DNA of 64,000 bases from Bradysia coprophila (lineage: Eukaryota > Arthropoda > Insecta > Diptera > Sciaridae): positions 6,324,390 to 6,388,389 of the forward strand of contig NW_023503409.1 of NCBI RefSeq assembly GCF_014529535.1, in the 5' to 3' direction. Numbering within the stretch: position 1 is the stretch's first letter; every line of letters starts with the position of its first letter. Of this stretch, positions 1 to 12,569 are shown piece by piece. Both the position numbers and the translations under genes were made by a program. The notes below the pieces were generated by a model. That model did no database searches. It saw only the letters and a program-made list of their open reading frames with translations, and was not told where the DNA came from.

Positions 1-39
1 CATTTCCATTAAAATACTAATCTTGAAAAAATTGTTTAG

Positions 40-3000
40 GTGAGGTGCCCGAAGAAAGTGTTCCGGATGTGGAAGAAGTTGAAGAGGAACAACCCGTCGA
101 TGACGAGGCATCTGTTACTGATAAGCCGAAAAAGAAAAAAGTTGTGAAGAAGATTAAACGTACCACCACTGAGGATGAATACATTCAATCTCTTTTGGAC
201 CAAGAAATTACCAAAACTGAGCTGGAAACTTTTGACAAATCAGGTTTCGAGCTAGCTCCTAAAGAAAAACCAGTCAGTGTACAAGAAGATCTTCCTCAAG
301 AAGCAGAAGAAGTAACTGAAGTCCCCGAAACACCAAAAGAAGAAGTGAAAGAAGCTAAGAAAAAAACGAAGAAAGCTGTTACAAAGCGAACTGAAGAAAA
401 GGTAGAGGAAAATGCAACTGAATTGATTCAATCTGAAGAAGTGGCGCCTGAGGAAATTGTCGAAGAGGTGCCTGTTGAGGAAACAAAGGAAGTGCCAAAG
501 CCCAAATCTAAAAAGAAGAAACCTGTTGTTGTGGAAGATGCAGTCGAAATGCCAATTGAAGCAACTCCAATTGAAGAAGAAGAACCGGAGACATCAGCTA
601 TTGAGGAAATAGAACCAGAAGAAACGAAGCCTAAGAAAAAGAAACTAGTAAAGAAGACGAAAAAGACTGATGAGGAGGATGAGTACCTAAAGCGTCTAAT
701 GGAAGCTGAAATAACGAAGACTGAGTTAGAACAATTCGAAAAGCCGGAATTCGAAGCCACCGTCAAAACGAAAGCACGCTCTGAAAGTGTTTCAGTAGGT
801 TCCGTTGAAGAAGAACCTGAGGAAAAACCAGAAGAGGTTGTTCAAGAGCAACAACCAAAGGAAAAGAAGAAAAAGCAAAAAACAAAGATTACGGAAGAAG
901 TAGCACCGGAAAAACCTGAGGAGGTAACACCAGATGATGTTCCGTCTGAGCTGATAGATAAGGCTACACCACAAGACAAGCAACCAGAGGAAGAATTAAA
1001 ACCGAAAAAATCTTCTAAGAAGAAGCCAAAGGTCGAAGAAACGCAAGAGGACGAGCCAATTGCTGAGATCCCTGTTACAGTCGAAGAAATAGAGCCGGAA
1101 GTAGTGACGATAACTGAGAGCGTTAATGATGAAGGTGAAATAGTTCAACAAAAAACTAAGAAGCGGGTGATTAAACGCAAAGAAGGCATTAAAGAAGAAA
1201 TAATTGAAATTGTCACACACGAAGAAGAAGGAAGGGAACCAGAAACTGAAGTAACTGTAATCGAAGAGGTTCCAGATGAAGAAGATTCACTATCGGAGAA
1301 ATCTACCAAACAGAAGAAAAAGAAAGTCGTGAAAAAGATTAAGAAGAATGAACAAGATGATTATCTCCAAATGCTAATGGAAGCTGAGATTCCGAAAACA
1401 GAGCTCGAAAAAGTGGAAAAGATTGAATTCGAGCCTAATGTACCCAAGGAAAAACTTAAGCCCGATGAACAAACTCCGCAAAAAGTAGAAAAGAAAGAAC
1501 TGAAACCGAAAAAGCCAGTTGAAGTTGAGGTTGAAGAGGCTCAACCAATTAAACTTAAACCTAAAAAGCCAAAGGTCATTCCGAAGGATGTGGTTGAAGA
1601 AAAATTACCTCAATTTAAACTAAAGAGTCGGATGACTACAGTAAATTATCCACCAGAACCTCTAAAGGCAGTAATCACGGAAATAAATGCAATTCGCGAC
1701 AATGGAGAACTGTCTCGAAATGTAGAAGAAGCTGAAAAGCTGCTAAAGAAGAAAGTGAAGAAATTCAAGCAAATCAAGAAGCGCAAGGACAGCTTAGAAA
1801 GACCTGAACTCGAAAAATACGAAAAATATGAGAGCAGCTCTGATGAATCTTCTACTGACAAAAAGTACCAGAGACCGGAGAAAGAAACGAAAGAAGAGGA
1901 TGTAGAACAGAAAACACTTAAGTTGGGTAAAGGCAAACTAAAACCGCAAGAAGAAGATACTCCGGAAACTATAAAGCTTAAGAAAATTCCTGAAAAACCG
2001 GTAATGGCTGAGGAAGTGGTAGAGGTGAAACCCAAAAAACAACAACCAGTCGAAGAAAAGTTACTAAATGAAAAAGAAAAGGCTACGTTTGATGTTGGTA
2101 AAGTTGCCGAATTCGATTTCGAGCCATATGATATTCCGAAAGATGATCTTGAGGAACTTGATATCCCATCAGACGAAGAAAAAGAAAAAGAACCGAAGAA
2201 AACGAAAATCATCAAAAAGAAGAAGCCAAAGCCTGAACCGGAAACTGTTCAGCATCCAATTGTACCAGGAGTTCCGAAAGAAAAAGAGGATGAGCCAGAA
2301 GATGATGTTAAATTCAAGGTTAAACAAAAACCAAAACCTGATGAGGAGAGCGAAAAAGTTAATTTGAAACCGTACGTAAAGCCTGAAGAAGATGAAAAAC
2401 AACCAAGTGAAGAGATGGAAGCGGATCTCGATTTACCAAAGCAACCGGAGGTGCCCGAAGAACCTGAAATCACTGAAGTGAAAATAAAAAAGAAAAAACC
2501 AAAGAAAGAAAAACCAGATGAAACACCTGAAGATATAGTGCTACAAATTAAAAAACCTGAAGAATCGGTAGAAGACATTCCGGATGTAGAAGCCGAAGTG
2601 ACTTTGAAACCCAATCAACCAGAGATGACTGAAACAGAAGAAATTAAAATCAAAAAGAAAAAACCAAAGAAAGTTGAAGAAGCAGAAGCTGAAGTGAGTC
2701 TTAAGTTGGAACCGGCTTTGCCTGAGGAAGAACCGGAAGTAGTGCAAGAATTCACAATTAAGCCAAAGAAAGAAAAAGAACAGGAAGATATTGAAGTTGA
2801 AGTTTTGTTGAAGGCAAGGCAAGAACAACAAGAAGATGTCGACGTGGGAATGAAAATAAAAAAGAAAAAACCGAAAAAACCCACTGTAGATTCAGCCGCT
2901 GCGGAATTAACAGTACAGCAACCAGAAGACGTGCCAGATGAAGAAGTTATGGTAGAAGAACCGGAAGAAGAGCCAGTTAAGGAAGTTGAGATGGAACCAA

Positions 3001-4479
3001 TTGTCAGTGAAACAGAACAACCTCTTGAGGAAGAGCAAAAACCACAAGAAGAAAAAGTGAAATTAAAGAAGAAAAAATCTAAAAAGACCGAAGAAACAGT
3101 TGAGGAAATCGTGGAAGAAACCGACGTAAAATTGAAGCTTAAGCCACCTGAAGAAGATGTTGAAGAGATCGTAAGCGATTTTACAATTCAACCGAAGAAA
3201 GAGAAAACGCAGGAAGATGTTGAAGTTGAAGTTACGTTAAAGCCAAAGGAAGAACAGCAGGAAGACGTTGATGTTGGAATTAAAATCAAGAAGAAAAAAC
3301 CAAAGAAACCGGCAGAAGAAGCTGCAGAAGCTCAACTGACTGTTCAGCAACCAGAAGAAATTCCTGAAGAACCAAAAATTGAAGAAACAGTACAGCCTGA
3401 ACAGCAACAAGAGCCACAAGAAAAGGTAAAACTAAAGAAGAAGAAACAGAAGAAAACCACAGAAGAGGTCGAAGAATCTACAGTCACATTAACACAAACG
3501 CAAGAGGCCGATGATGAAGAACTTCAAGCTGACTTCGTTCTTAAAAAACCAAAAAAGAAACCTGAAGAGGAAACCGTCGAGGAGTTCGTGCTCAAGAAAC
3601 CTCAGAAAGAAACGTCACCGGAAGAGATGTCAGAAAATGTCAAACTCAAGAGAAAGAGGAGACCAAAGATGGTTACAGAGGAAAGTGCTGAAGAAACCGT
3701 TCAGTTGCCTGAAACTTACGAACCGACAGAAGATATCGAAGAAGAAACTGAAGAAGTTAAGTTCCAATTGCGTCGTTCAAAAGAACCTGAATATGAAACT
3801 GAGGACATTGAAGTGGAAGCTACATTTTCACAACCACATGAAAGTGAAGACGTTGCTGAAGAGTTCACCATCAAGAAAAAGGCTAAACCAAAGCCAATCC
3901 AAGTGGTAGAGGAACATGCAGATGAATACACCGTAAAGAAATTGAAAAAGGCACGAAAACCACGAAGTGATTTACCAGAATTCACGGATGTTCAGAATGT
4001 CACCTTTAGACCAAGAAGTACGAAAACTAAAGAAGACGTCGAACAAGAATTCAATATCAAATTGGACTCATATGCCGAAGAAGAAGTTTCAATGTCGGGA
4101 AAAGTGAAACTAAAGAAAACTAGACCGTTAACTTACTCAGAAGAGGCAGGTGAAGCGCATATCAAAATTACCCAAGAATACGACGATGGTGAAGGACCAA
4201 TAGTGGAAGAAATCGACGATAGTTTCAGTGAACCCGAAGATACAATGTACGACGTGGAGGAACCGGATGAGTTTTCGGACATCGAAGAGCTACCGGAACA
4301 CATTGAATTTACTCTGAAGCCCAAAAAGCAGAAACCGGCATACAAAATTGAAGAATTTGATGAAGAAGATGTATCCATTGTAAGCCGTCGAAAGAAACCA
4401 ACAAGCGTTAACTATAACGAAGAAGATTCCTTGACACTGAAGAAACCGAAGAGAAAGCAATCCACATCGTACATTGAAG
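40..4479 (+). other. sls: PEVK spring exon of sls (about 1479 codons)
   Basis: One uninterrupted exon made almost wholly of P, E, V, K, T, D and Q, the disordered elastic region of titin-like proteins. It has no hydrophobic core or cysteine-rich domain. A motif of about 40 residues with the core EITKTELE recurs at roughly 123-254, 621-755 and 1309-1433. After about 2400 it becomes alternating acidic segments and lysine blocks of the form KIKKKKPKK, and one unit of about 430 bp is tandemly duplicated (2748-3176 and from 3177). Reading past 4479 adds a hydrophobic Phe-rich tail, which is intron sequence, so I end the exon at the donor GTTACT. That donor is non-consensus at its 3' half, so this boundary is less certain than the others. 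Confidence 0.88.
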
Positions 4480-7400
4480 GTTACTATTTTCTTTTCTTTT
4501 TTCAATTTTTTCTTACATTTTTCGCTTCACCAAAATTAACTCAATGGCATTTATTGATATCATTTATAGCTTTGCTACATTTTCAATATAAAATAAAATA
4601 AAAATCGCTTAAGATTAACAGAATAAAGCAAAACAAGAGGTAAATTGTGCATACTAACCGCAAGTAGACAATCAAACTACTTATACCATAATTATGTGTT
4701 AAACGCTCCCGATTAACTTCCTCTAAGATCTTACATAATTTACACACAAAAAAAATATTTCAAGAGACATTTGTTAATATTGAATCTTGTGTTTTCTTGT
4801 AACAGAGGAGGCTTCACTGAGTATCACAAGAGAGCTTTCGGTCGAAGGTATGAATAAAAATTAAATTTTCAAAAAAAACCTCCTTTTCAATAATTTTTAA
4901 TTCACACAGATTACGAAGAGGATAACATCATGTATTCGATTTGTACTTATATGGCTGAAAATAACGACGCTCTCAATCTCGTTGAAGGAGAGAAGGTGTA
5001 TGTCATTGGTAAGTGTTAAGTGCAAATGGGGAGCCACAAAAGTACCAACAATATTTTTAAGAAAATGATTCTGAATATAAACGGTTTTATGATACATTTT
5101 TAGAACGTCACGACTCCGACTGGTGGTTTGTTAAGAAAAACTTAACTGAAGAAAAGGGTTGGGTACCATCTCAATATCTCATGGATGTTGTGCGCTACAA
5201 TCACTACGTGCAAAAGAAGTTGAACGAAAAAATCGACAAGCTTCCTGTGTTTGAGAGTAAGTTTCGAACTGTTGAATGATTTTAAAAACGCATAACTAAC
5301 TTACCTGTCTTGAATCAGAGCCTGGTCCCGAAGAGAAAACGATTGCTCCACGATTCATTGAAAAGCTACAGCCAATTCATACTCCAGATGGCTACACGGT
5401 ACAGTTTGAATGTAAGGTTGAAGGTTATCCACGACCGCAAATCACATGGTGTCGCCAAACCGCTATTATCAAACCATCGCAAGATTTCCAAATGTATTAC
5501 GATGATGACAACGTTGCGACACTGATCATTCGCGAAGTATTCCCAGAGGATGCGGGCACCTTTACGTGTGTCGCGAAAAATGCTGCTGGATTTGCTTCGA
5601 GCACCACAGAGCTTGTCGTCGAGCAACCATTGTCTGACCATGGTTCCGATATGACAGGTCTTTCTCGTAAGAGTTTATCCAGAGAATCTTCATTGGCTGA
5701 TATTCTGGAAGGAATTCCTCCAACATTTTCAAGAAAACCGCGAGCACAATGTGTTGACGAAGGTACGAACGTTATTTTGGAGTGTCGCCTTGTCGCCGTC
5801 CCAGAGCCTGATATTATATGGACGTTCAATGGTAAAGAAATTACGACGCAGAAAAATGTTAAAGTGGTCGTCGAGTCTGACATGCACATGTACATGAGCG
5901 TTGTGTCAATTAATAAGGTGCTGAGGGATCAAGAAGGAACATACGAAGTCATCGCTACTAACCGTGAGGGCGAGGCTAGATTACCAATAACGCTTAAAGT
6001 GAAAACCGGAGAAAAGGAAGCACCACAAATCCTCGAGCCTCTACGAAATTTGATTATTCGTGAAGGCGAGAGTGTTGTGTTGAACACTCAGATAGTTGGC
6101 AATCCCACTCCAAAAATTACTTGGTTCAAAAATGGCAAACCGATCAAAGCCAACACCAAATCGGACAAGGATACACACACATTGACTTTGATAGCACCCA
6201 ACAAAGATTGTACGGGTGAATATACTGTAAAGGCCGTCAATACTATGGGCTCCGTCGAAACGTCTGCCATTTTAACGGTCGAAGAATGTGAGAGTGGAAA
6301 TCCAGAGCCTCCATTCTTCGTTGAACGTTTCGAGGAACAGTATGTACCACAGCGTGGAACAATAAAGCTTCCAGCTCGTGTTAGTGGTAACCCAGTTCCG
6401 GAAATCACTTGGCTCCACAATAATCGACCACTTGTCCCATCCGAACGGATCAAGCAATCGTATGATGGCGAAAATCTCGAATTGGTTATTTTAGAAGCTG
6501 ATTCTGCTACCGATTCCGGCGACTATAAGTGTGTAGCCAGTAATCCTGTTGGAAAAGTTTCGCACGGTGCGAGAGTTATTGTGGAAGTTGACGACGTTAT
6601 TTTCACCAAAAAATTGAGACAGCGTGTCAGCATTGAAGAGTCACAAACGTTGACTTTGGAATGCGAAACATCGCATTATGTTTCAACGAAGTGGTATCAC
6701 AATGACAAAGAACTTACCGGAATGGATCATCGCGTGGTTGTTCAGCAAGATAAGGTTCACAAGCTAATCATTCGAGATACAGCACTACGAGATGCGGGTA
6801 CATACAAATGTACTATAAAGGGACATTCGACCAATTCCACCGTTGAGGTGCTAGAACGAAAACCTGAATTCATCAGAACGCTTCAAGACTACGAGGCTAA
6901 AGAAGAAGAATCGGCGATTTTGGAAGTTGAATTGTCATCGGAAGCGGCTGAAGTTGTTTGGTTGAAGGATAACGAGCCAATACAAGAAATCAAAAACAAA
7001 ATTGAATTTGTTCGAGATGGCAGAATTAGGAAGTTGGTTATTCGCCAGGTATCAGTGCACGATGAAGGAGACTACACATGTGTGTTGGACGATTACCAGG
7101 AGTGTTCCGCTGAGCTTACAGTGATTGAGTTGCCTCCACAAATTATAACAAAAATGGAAGATTTAACTATTGCTGAGGGCGAGAAGGCTACTTTCAATAT
7201 TGAATTAACTAAAGGAGACGCGTGGGTACGATGGTACAAGAACGGTGTTGAATTGCAGTTCTCTGATCACATTCAACTGAGCATTGACGGTAAAAAACAA
7301 AAACTGAAAATCTACAAAACAACAGCCGAAGATGCCGGTGAATATTCTTGCAAAGTTGGCGATCAAGAATCGGTCGCAACATTGACTGTCGAAGAACCTG

Positions 7401-10400
7401 ATGTCGATTTTGTTCTTCGTCTGCCGGATGTTACTTTGGTAACGAAAACAAAGGATGCCGTTTTCACAGTCGAGCTGTCTCAGCCTGATGTTGAAGTAAC
7501 TTGGTTTAAGAAGAATGAACCAATCAAACCTGGACCGAAATACGAAATCAACGTCGAGGGCACAGTCCGACGACTAATTATCCACGATGCAAATGACGAT
7601 GACGTAGCCGACTATACATGTGTGGCAGGAAATGTCAACACTTACTCTAAACTTAAAGTAGAAGGTAGGCGCCTGCTTCGAGTAGAAGAGTGAACGTTTT
7701 TTTGGTAAATCTTATCTCATTTCAGACATACAAGAACCACCAACTTTAACTCTAGATGACAAAGATAAAGTCTACAAAGTTAAGGAGAATGAAGACGTCA
7801 CATTTACAGTTAAATTAACGGGTACACCTAAACCGGATGCAGAATGGTTCACATCTGGTAAAGTGGTGAAAAAGTCGCCAAGAATAGCTAAGACATCAGA
7901 TGAACAGTCAGCTTGTCTAACGATTAAAAAGGTGGTTGATGATGATGTTGGAGAGTATACCGTTAAGGTCAAGAACCCAAGCGGTGAAGCCGAAGCGAAC
8001 CTCACACTTGTTATCATGAGTAAGTTGAAGATTTTCATTTTCGAAATTCCAGAACTGATTCAATTTATCATTCGCAGAAAAACCATCAGCACCTGGAGCA
8101 CCTGAGCCTCTTGAAGTAACAAACGATTCGTTAACATTGTTCTGGAAAGCTCCGGAAGATGATGGTAACAGTCCAATCACTGAATATATCATCGAATATC
8201 AGGAGCGTACGCAGAAGACCTGGACGCAAATCAAACAAATTTCCGACACCTCATTCAAAATTACAAAACTTAAGACTAATTCCGAATACATATTCCGTAC
8301 GATAGCTGTAAATGAAGTTGGAGAAAGTCCACCGTCGCCAACGTCACCATATATCAAAATCACCGCTCCTCTATCCAAAGAAGCTCCAGTGATTCAAGAA
8401 CCGCTGACGGACATATTCGTTGGCTATAAGCAAAAGGTCACACTTTCTTGCATTGTTGGAGGCGTTCCTACGCCGGAAATAACATGGAAGAAAAACAATG
8501 AGACATTCAAATCGAAAGCAACTGTCTACGAAAATCGTGTCGCCAAATATACCATTGAGGAAACTACAGAAGAATCCGAAGCAACTTACACATGTATTGC
8601 AAAGAACGAAGTTGGAACAGCTGAAACTAGTTGCAAAGTTGTGGTACAGGAAAAGCCGACAATCGTCATCGATGAATCACTATTATCGCAACGATTACGT
8701 ACGTCGGCACAGTGGAAGATTGATGCTAAGATTTCCGGCTTCCCGAAACCAGATGTTGTGTGGTATAAAAACGGCGAGAAAATTACTTCGACCAGCAAAT
8801 TCTCCATCACTTACGAAGAAAGTACCAGCGTTATAACAATCAATTCGCTGGAAAGGTCTGACTCGGGAAAATATGTCGTTGAAGCGAAGAATAATGCTGG
8901 TGTCGCTAGTGTTGAATTAAACCTGAACGTGATCGGTAAAATTCCATTAGCGGAAATGACAATAAGCATTTTCAGTTCAAACTCAATTTCAATTTAATTT
9001 CAGACAAACCCGACAAGCCAGAAGCTATCGATGTTAAAGAATTCAAAAAAGACTCGGTCATCATTGAATGGAAACCACCGGTTGACGATGGTGGTCTTGA
9101 AATAACCAAATATTCAATTGAGAAATGCGATCCCGAGAAAAATGTTTGGATCAAGGTAGCGGAAGTTGAGAAACACATTGATTCATTCTGCGTTCAGAAA
9201 TTGATGGCTAACGCCCAATACGTATTCCGGATAATGGCTTTGAATTCGATTGGCGTATCAGAGCCCATCGAAAGTGAGCCGATCACAATTAAGGTTAAAA
9301 TTGGTAAGTTCATTTCTCGAAATTTGTTTTATTTCTTTGGAATGCTGAGTTCCGCGGTTAAAAACGTATTTAGTCGACAATGATTTGTTCGAGTCAGTGA
9401 TCTCTGTCTGAGGAATATTCTCATTTGTTATAGACCCTCCATCTCCACCACGTAAACCAACTGAAGTGTCAGGAATGAGTGAAAGTTCGCTCACATTGGC
9501 GTGGAGAGCATCTGATAAAGATGGTGGCAGCAAGATTATCGAGTACATCGTTGAGATCAAGGAAACAAATCAGGAAACGTGGAAACGTTGCGGCACAACC
9601 ATCGGGGACTGCACGAATATTCACATTGAAAATTTGGTCAAGGATCAGTCGTACGAATTTAGGATATGCGCACGGAATGAAGCAGGAACCAGTGCCTACT
9701 TGGAAACAGAGGATAAGATCATCGTTGGCAGAAACATCAGTAAGTGTCGAAATAGTTTGGATTTTGTAGGTTTTCTTTTTGGAAAGGTTTTTTTATTTGA
9801 GATTTTATTTTTTTTACAAACAAATTTTCTTACACGCTTTTTTACAACAAATATTTTTGAAATGCTAATTGAAATTCGATTTTCGTGATGAATTGCTTTT
9901 TTGCTTTACCAGTGGCTGGAGTACCGAAGAATGCAAGTAAGTTTGTTTTCGTTTGGGTTTTTCTTTTGATTTTCAATCTCTGATCTGAAATCTAGTCACA
10001 AATTTCCAAATTTGTGGACGATTTTACATTGAAGATTAAACAAGCATTAAATCTATTAAATTGAAATTATAACAAAAAATTGTATATGAATAGCACCTCC
10101 ATCTCCGCCACAAAATCTACGACCAACTGATGTGACCGGCCGAAGTATAACACTACAATGGGAACCACCAGTTAGCAATGGAGGCTCTGAATTAACAGGT
10201 AGACTCTTTAAATTCTGCGGAAATAGAAACAAGAATTAATCAAACAAATTCTATCCCAAGGTTACATCGTGGAGAGAGGTAGCGCAAAATCCGCAAAATG
10301 GACGAAAATCGTTACGCTTGACACACATTGCCTACAATATTGTGTCGACAATCTCAAGGAAAAGTCTGAATACACATTTAGAGTACTAGCAGAAAACGCA

Positions 10401-11125
10401 GTAGGTTTAAGCGCACCGGCTGTGACTGGAAGCATTTCACTTAAGACACATGCCAGTAAGTAGAATAGACAGATCAAAATTTCTAGATTCCGACCTAAAG
10501 CCCATCTCTGATATAAATGAATTTCAATAAAATGTCCCGCCTTATTTCAGCCGTCCCTTCGCCACCGACAGCACCGCTAGAAATTCGCGTCATTGGTGCC
10601 AATACAAGCATTTTCGAATGGGGTATTCCAGAATCAGATGGTGGTGCACCATTAGAGGGATATAATATTGCTATTCGTGATATGAAAAAGACAATGTGGA
10701 TTGAAGTGGGACGTGTGCCAGCCGGTGTTCAAAAGTTCCAAATCAAAGATTTACAAGAAGATCACGAGTATATGATACGAATCTATGCTCGAAACGAAAT
10801 TGGCAAAAGTGAACCATTGGAATCGGAAGAGCCATATAAAGTTGTGCCCGGTTCAGGTAAAAGAACAACTTAATTTCCCATTGGTTTTGATAACAAAAAT
10901 TGCCGATTTTCACTAGGTGACGACTTTGCCGACGAGCCGAAAACACACACGGAGCCAACTGGATTCAGTACTGAAAACACATCGTCCTGGCTTCGCGATC
11001 ATAACATGGACGCTGACATTTCATCTTATGCTAGAGCCAAATTGCTGCGCAAAGATGAATACTTCTTCCGGGTGTGGTATTATGCAAAAAGTCTGTTCAA
11101 CAAAAAGAAGAAAGATGATAAGTAA
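40..11125 (+). CDS. sls: Sallimus (insect titin), 3' part: PEVK, SH3, Ig and FN3 region to the stop codon
   Basis: This is the C-terminal portion of the giant sarcomeric spring protein of insect muscle, which links the Z-disc to thick filaments. I join 14 exons by splice signals and phase: 40-4479, 4806-4847, 4910-5008, 5104-5256, 5319-7664, 7726-8019, 8078-8935, 9004-9303, 9434-9739, 9913-9936, 10094-10198, 10261-10455, 10551-10856 and 10917-11125. They give about 3224 residues. Domain order is PEVK, SH3, nine Ig, FN3, two Ig, four FN3 and a basic tail, which fits Drosophila Sls/D-Titin with its five C-terminal FN3 domains. The first exon opens in phase 1 after an acceptor at 38-39, so upstream exons are missing from the window. 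Every junction is phase 1. The only weak splice site is the donor of the PEVK exon (GTTACT). The identification is firm; isoform structure is inferred. Confidence 0.93.
4910..5256 (+). other. sls: SH3 domain of sls, split over two exons
   Basis: Exons 4910-5008 and 5104-5256 join in phase 1 to an SH3 fold: the start MYSICTYMAENNDALNLVEG, the acidic ALNLVEGEKVYVIE segment, the DSDWWFVK double-tryptophan motif and the GWVPSQYL ending. Titin-like proteins of insects carry one SH3 domain beside the PEVK region, which fits its place here. It probably binds proline-rich ligands, possibly the PEVK itself. A 42-nt exon (4806-4847) connects the PEVK exon to it. Confidence 0.88.
5319..8019 (+). other. 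sls: Block of nine Ig (I-set) domains of sls
   Basis: Exon 5319-7664 encodes eight consecutive I-set Ig domains, and 7726-8019 a ninth. Each shows the core tryptophan in a WY/WF/WL context (for example ITWFKNGKPI, VVWLKDNEPI) and the late D-A/S-G-x-Y tyrosine-corner motif (DAGTFTC, DSGDYKC, DAGEYSC). Approximate domain starts are 5325, 5710, 6020, 6308, 6595, 6862, 7132, 7398 and 7726. A serine-rich linker at 5640-5705 (SRKSLSRESSLADILEG) separates domains 1 and 2 and could be a phosphorylation site. Several domains lack the first core cysteine, as is common in titin Ig domains. Confidence 0.9.
8078..10856 (+). other. sls: FN3-Ig-Ig-FN3x4 block of sls
   Basis: Exon 8078-8935 carries one FN3 (LTLFWKAPEDDGNSPITEY) followed by two Ig domains from about 8371 and 8656. 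Exons 9004-9303 and 9434-9739 each encode one whole FN3 domain, 10094-10198 plus 10261-10455 encode a fourth split by an intron, and 10551-10856 a fifth. The FN3 hallmarks are visible in each: a PxxP start, a core W in strand B, the DGG turn and the Y-x-F/I-R-I/V-x-A-x-N strand near the end. A 24-nt microexon (9913-9936) forms a flexible linker between the third and fourth FN3. Confidence 0.88.
10917..11125 (+). other. sls: C-terminal tail exon and stop of sls
   Basis: Last coding exon, entered in phase 1 after the acceptor at 10915-10916. It encodes an acidic start, a middle segment with SSWLRDHNMD, an aromatic patch (YFFRVWYYAKS) and a lysine-rich end (KKKKDDK) before TAA at 11123-11125. 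No known domain is visible. Its aromatic and basic character suggests a protein contact site, but that is inference. Confidence 0.8.
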
Positions 11126-11850
11126 GCGTAAACCCACCGGAGGTTGTGACCCCGGAATTGATATCCCCCATATAATTACCATTATTTTTAATCAATTCTG
11201 TAATTTGTATTTATATTTACTCAATTAATCGATGTGGAAGAGAAAAGGAAAAAAGTACAAAAATAAGTCTGGTGCAAAACTTATTTTTACTACTTTTTTG
11301 TTTAAGAAAAATGAATCGTTTTTTCTATTTTATATAAATACTTGTAAATTTCGGTCGACGTTAAAATAATTTTTATCATTTTTCAAATTTTAATTTTATT
11401 CTTAACTTTAAAATTTTGCGATTAATTTTAAGAACTGTGATAAAAAAAAACATGAATTAATGACGAATTTCTCGATTGCATAATTTTATAATTGTTCAAA
11501 TTATGCATTCAATTGTGACGAAGCAGACTCTAGAACAACAACATGAAGAAAGAAACAAAACAAACACGAAACAAAACGAATTTTTCAAAATTAAATTTGT
11601 GAATTGCTCAATTATATTGAGCAGCCGCGACGATGACGAGAGAGAGACAAAAATATAGGTGCAACATATTTTCTTCGATTTTCATCGTTGATGGCCGTTC
11701 AAGATCGATCCACAAGTTCTAATTGGACACGAAATTTATAGATTAGTCACACTATCAAAACAAAAATATTATCAAAGTTTATTAATATATCGTGTGTTCG
11801 AAACAAAATATATGAAATGAATAAAGAATTATTTCAAAAAAATAAAAGCA
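11126..11850 (+). terminator. sls: 3' UTR of sls with poly(A) signals
   Basis: AT-rich non-coding stretch after the sls stop. Two AATAAA hexamers lie close together at 11820-11825 and 11841-11846, just before the first MITE. They are the best candidates for the cleavage signal. The short ORFs here have no codon bias or homology that I recognise. Confidence 0.55.
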
Positions 11851-11909
11851 TTTCAATTGTGGGGACATTGAAATAGTGCATACTCGACTCAACTGTACGT
11901 AGAAACGAG

Positions 11910-12082
11910 CCATGGCAGAGTGCAATAAACCAGACCAGAGTGCTTCATTTGACTTGGGACCTGAAATTATTTCAATTTATGTCAGTGTTCATTTGAGTTC
12001 ATTTTCGTCCAGTGTATTAGGTGCCTTATTTGACGTTTCGAAAATGAACCGCTCCTGCCTGGTTTATTTTACTCTGACGTGG
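11910..12082. mobile_element. MITE family 1, copy a (173 bp)
   Basis: Starts CCATGGCAGAGTG and ends with the inverse, CACTCTGACGTGG approximately. The right part (AAATGAACCGCTCCTGCC followed by TGGTTTATTTTACTCTG) matches copies at 34716-34917 and 59570-59770. The open reading frame across it is incidental. Confidence 0.8.
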
Positions 12083-12569
12083 CAAAAACTAAGCAAACGG
12101 TGGCTGCTAAAGAATGTTGATCTGGTAACGAGCCTTTGGTACATTATATCAAAGCTATGGGAAACCACGGTTGGCCTGTAGAGGCGCCACAATTTTTTCA
12201 GTACTTCATTCTTTGCGCGCTATTTTTAAAATATCAATGAAATGGCATAGCTGTGAAGTTGGTTCACAAAAAATAGAGCGCTGACGGCGCTGACATGGTT
12301 GATGACATTATTAACTTTACGGTGATATGTAATCGAATTATACACAAATCTATAGATCATTTTCATGACCTTGTAAACGTCAGACACGATCCCAACTGTC
12401 AGACATGTCGAAAAATATCGAATGAATTGAACGAACGATTTTCATATAAAAATCAGTAAATTGAACACAGTTAACGTCAATTGATCGAGGTTAAGGACTA
12501 CTTGACGAAAAATTAAGTGGGGTTTTGTTGATAAGTACCGTATAATGAAAATGATCTATTACATTTGAG

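Noticed and set aside
428..3419. Long minus-strand ORFs (Ser- and Phe-rich) opposite the PEVK exon
   Set aside because: They are mirror frames of the Glu/Lys-rich PEVK coding sequence; their Ser/Phe/Leu composition is what GAA/AAG codons give on the other strand.
4480..4601. ORF extension of the PEVK exon into a Phe-rich hydrophobic tail
   Set aside because: Composition changes abruptly to intron-like T-rich sequence, and the following 42-nt exon fits in phase; kept only as a possible alternative ending.
11912..12181. 89-codon ORF after sls
   Set aside because: Lies mostly within MITE family 1, whose other copies do not keep the frame.
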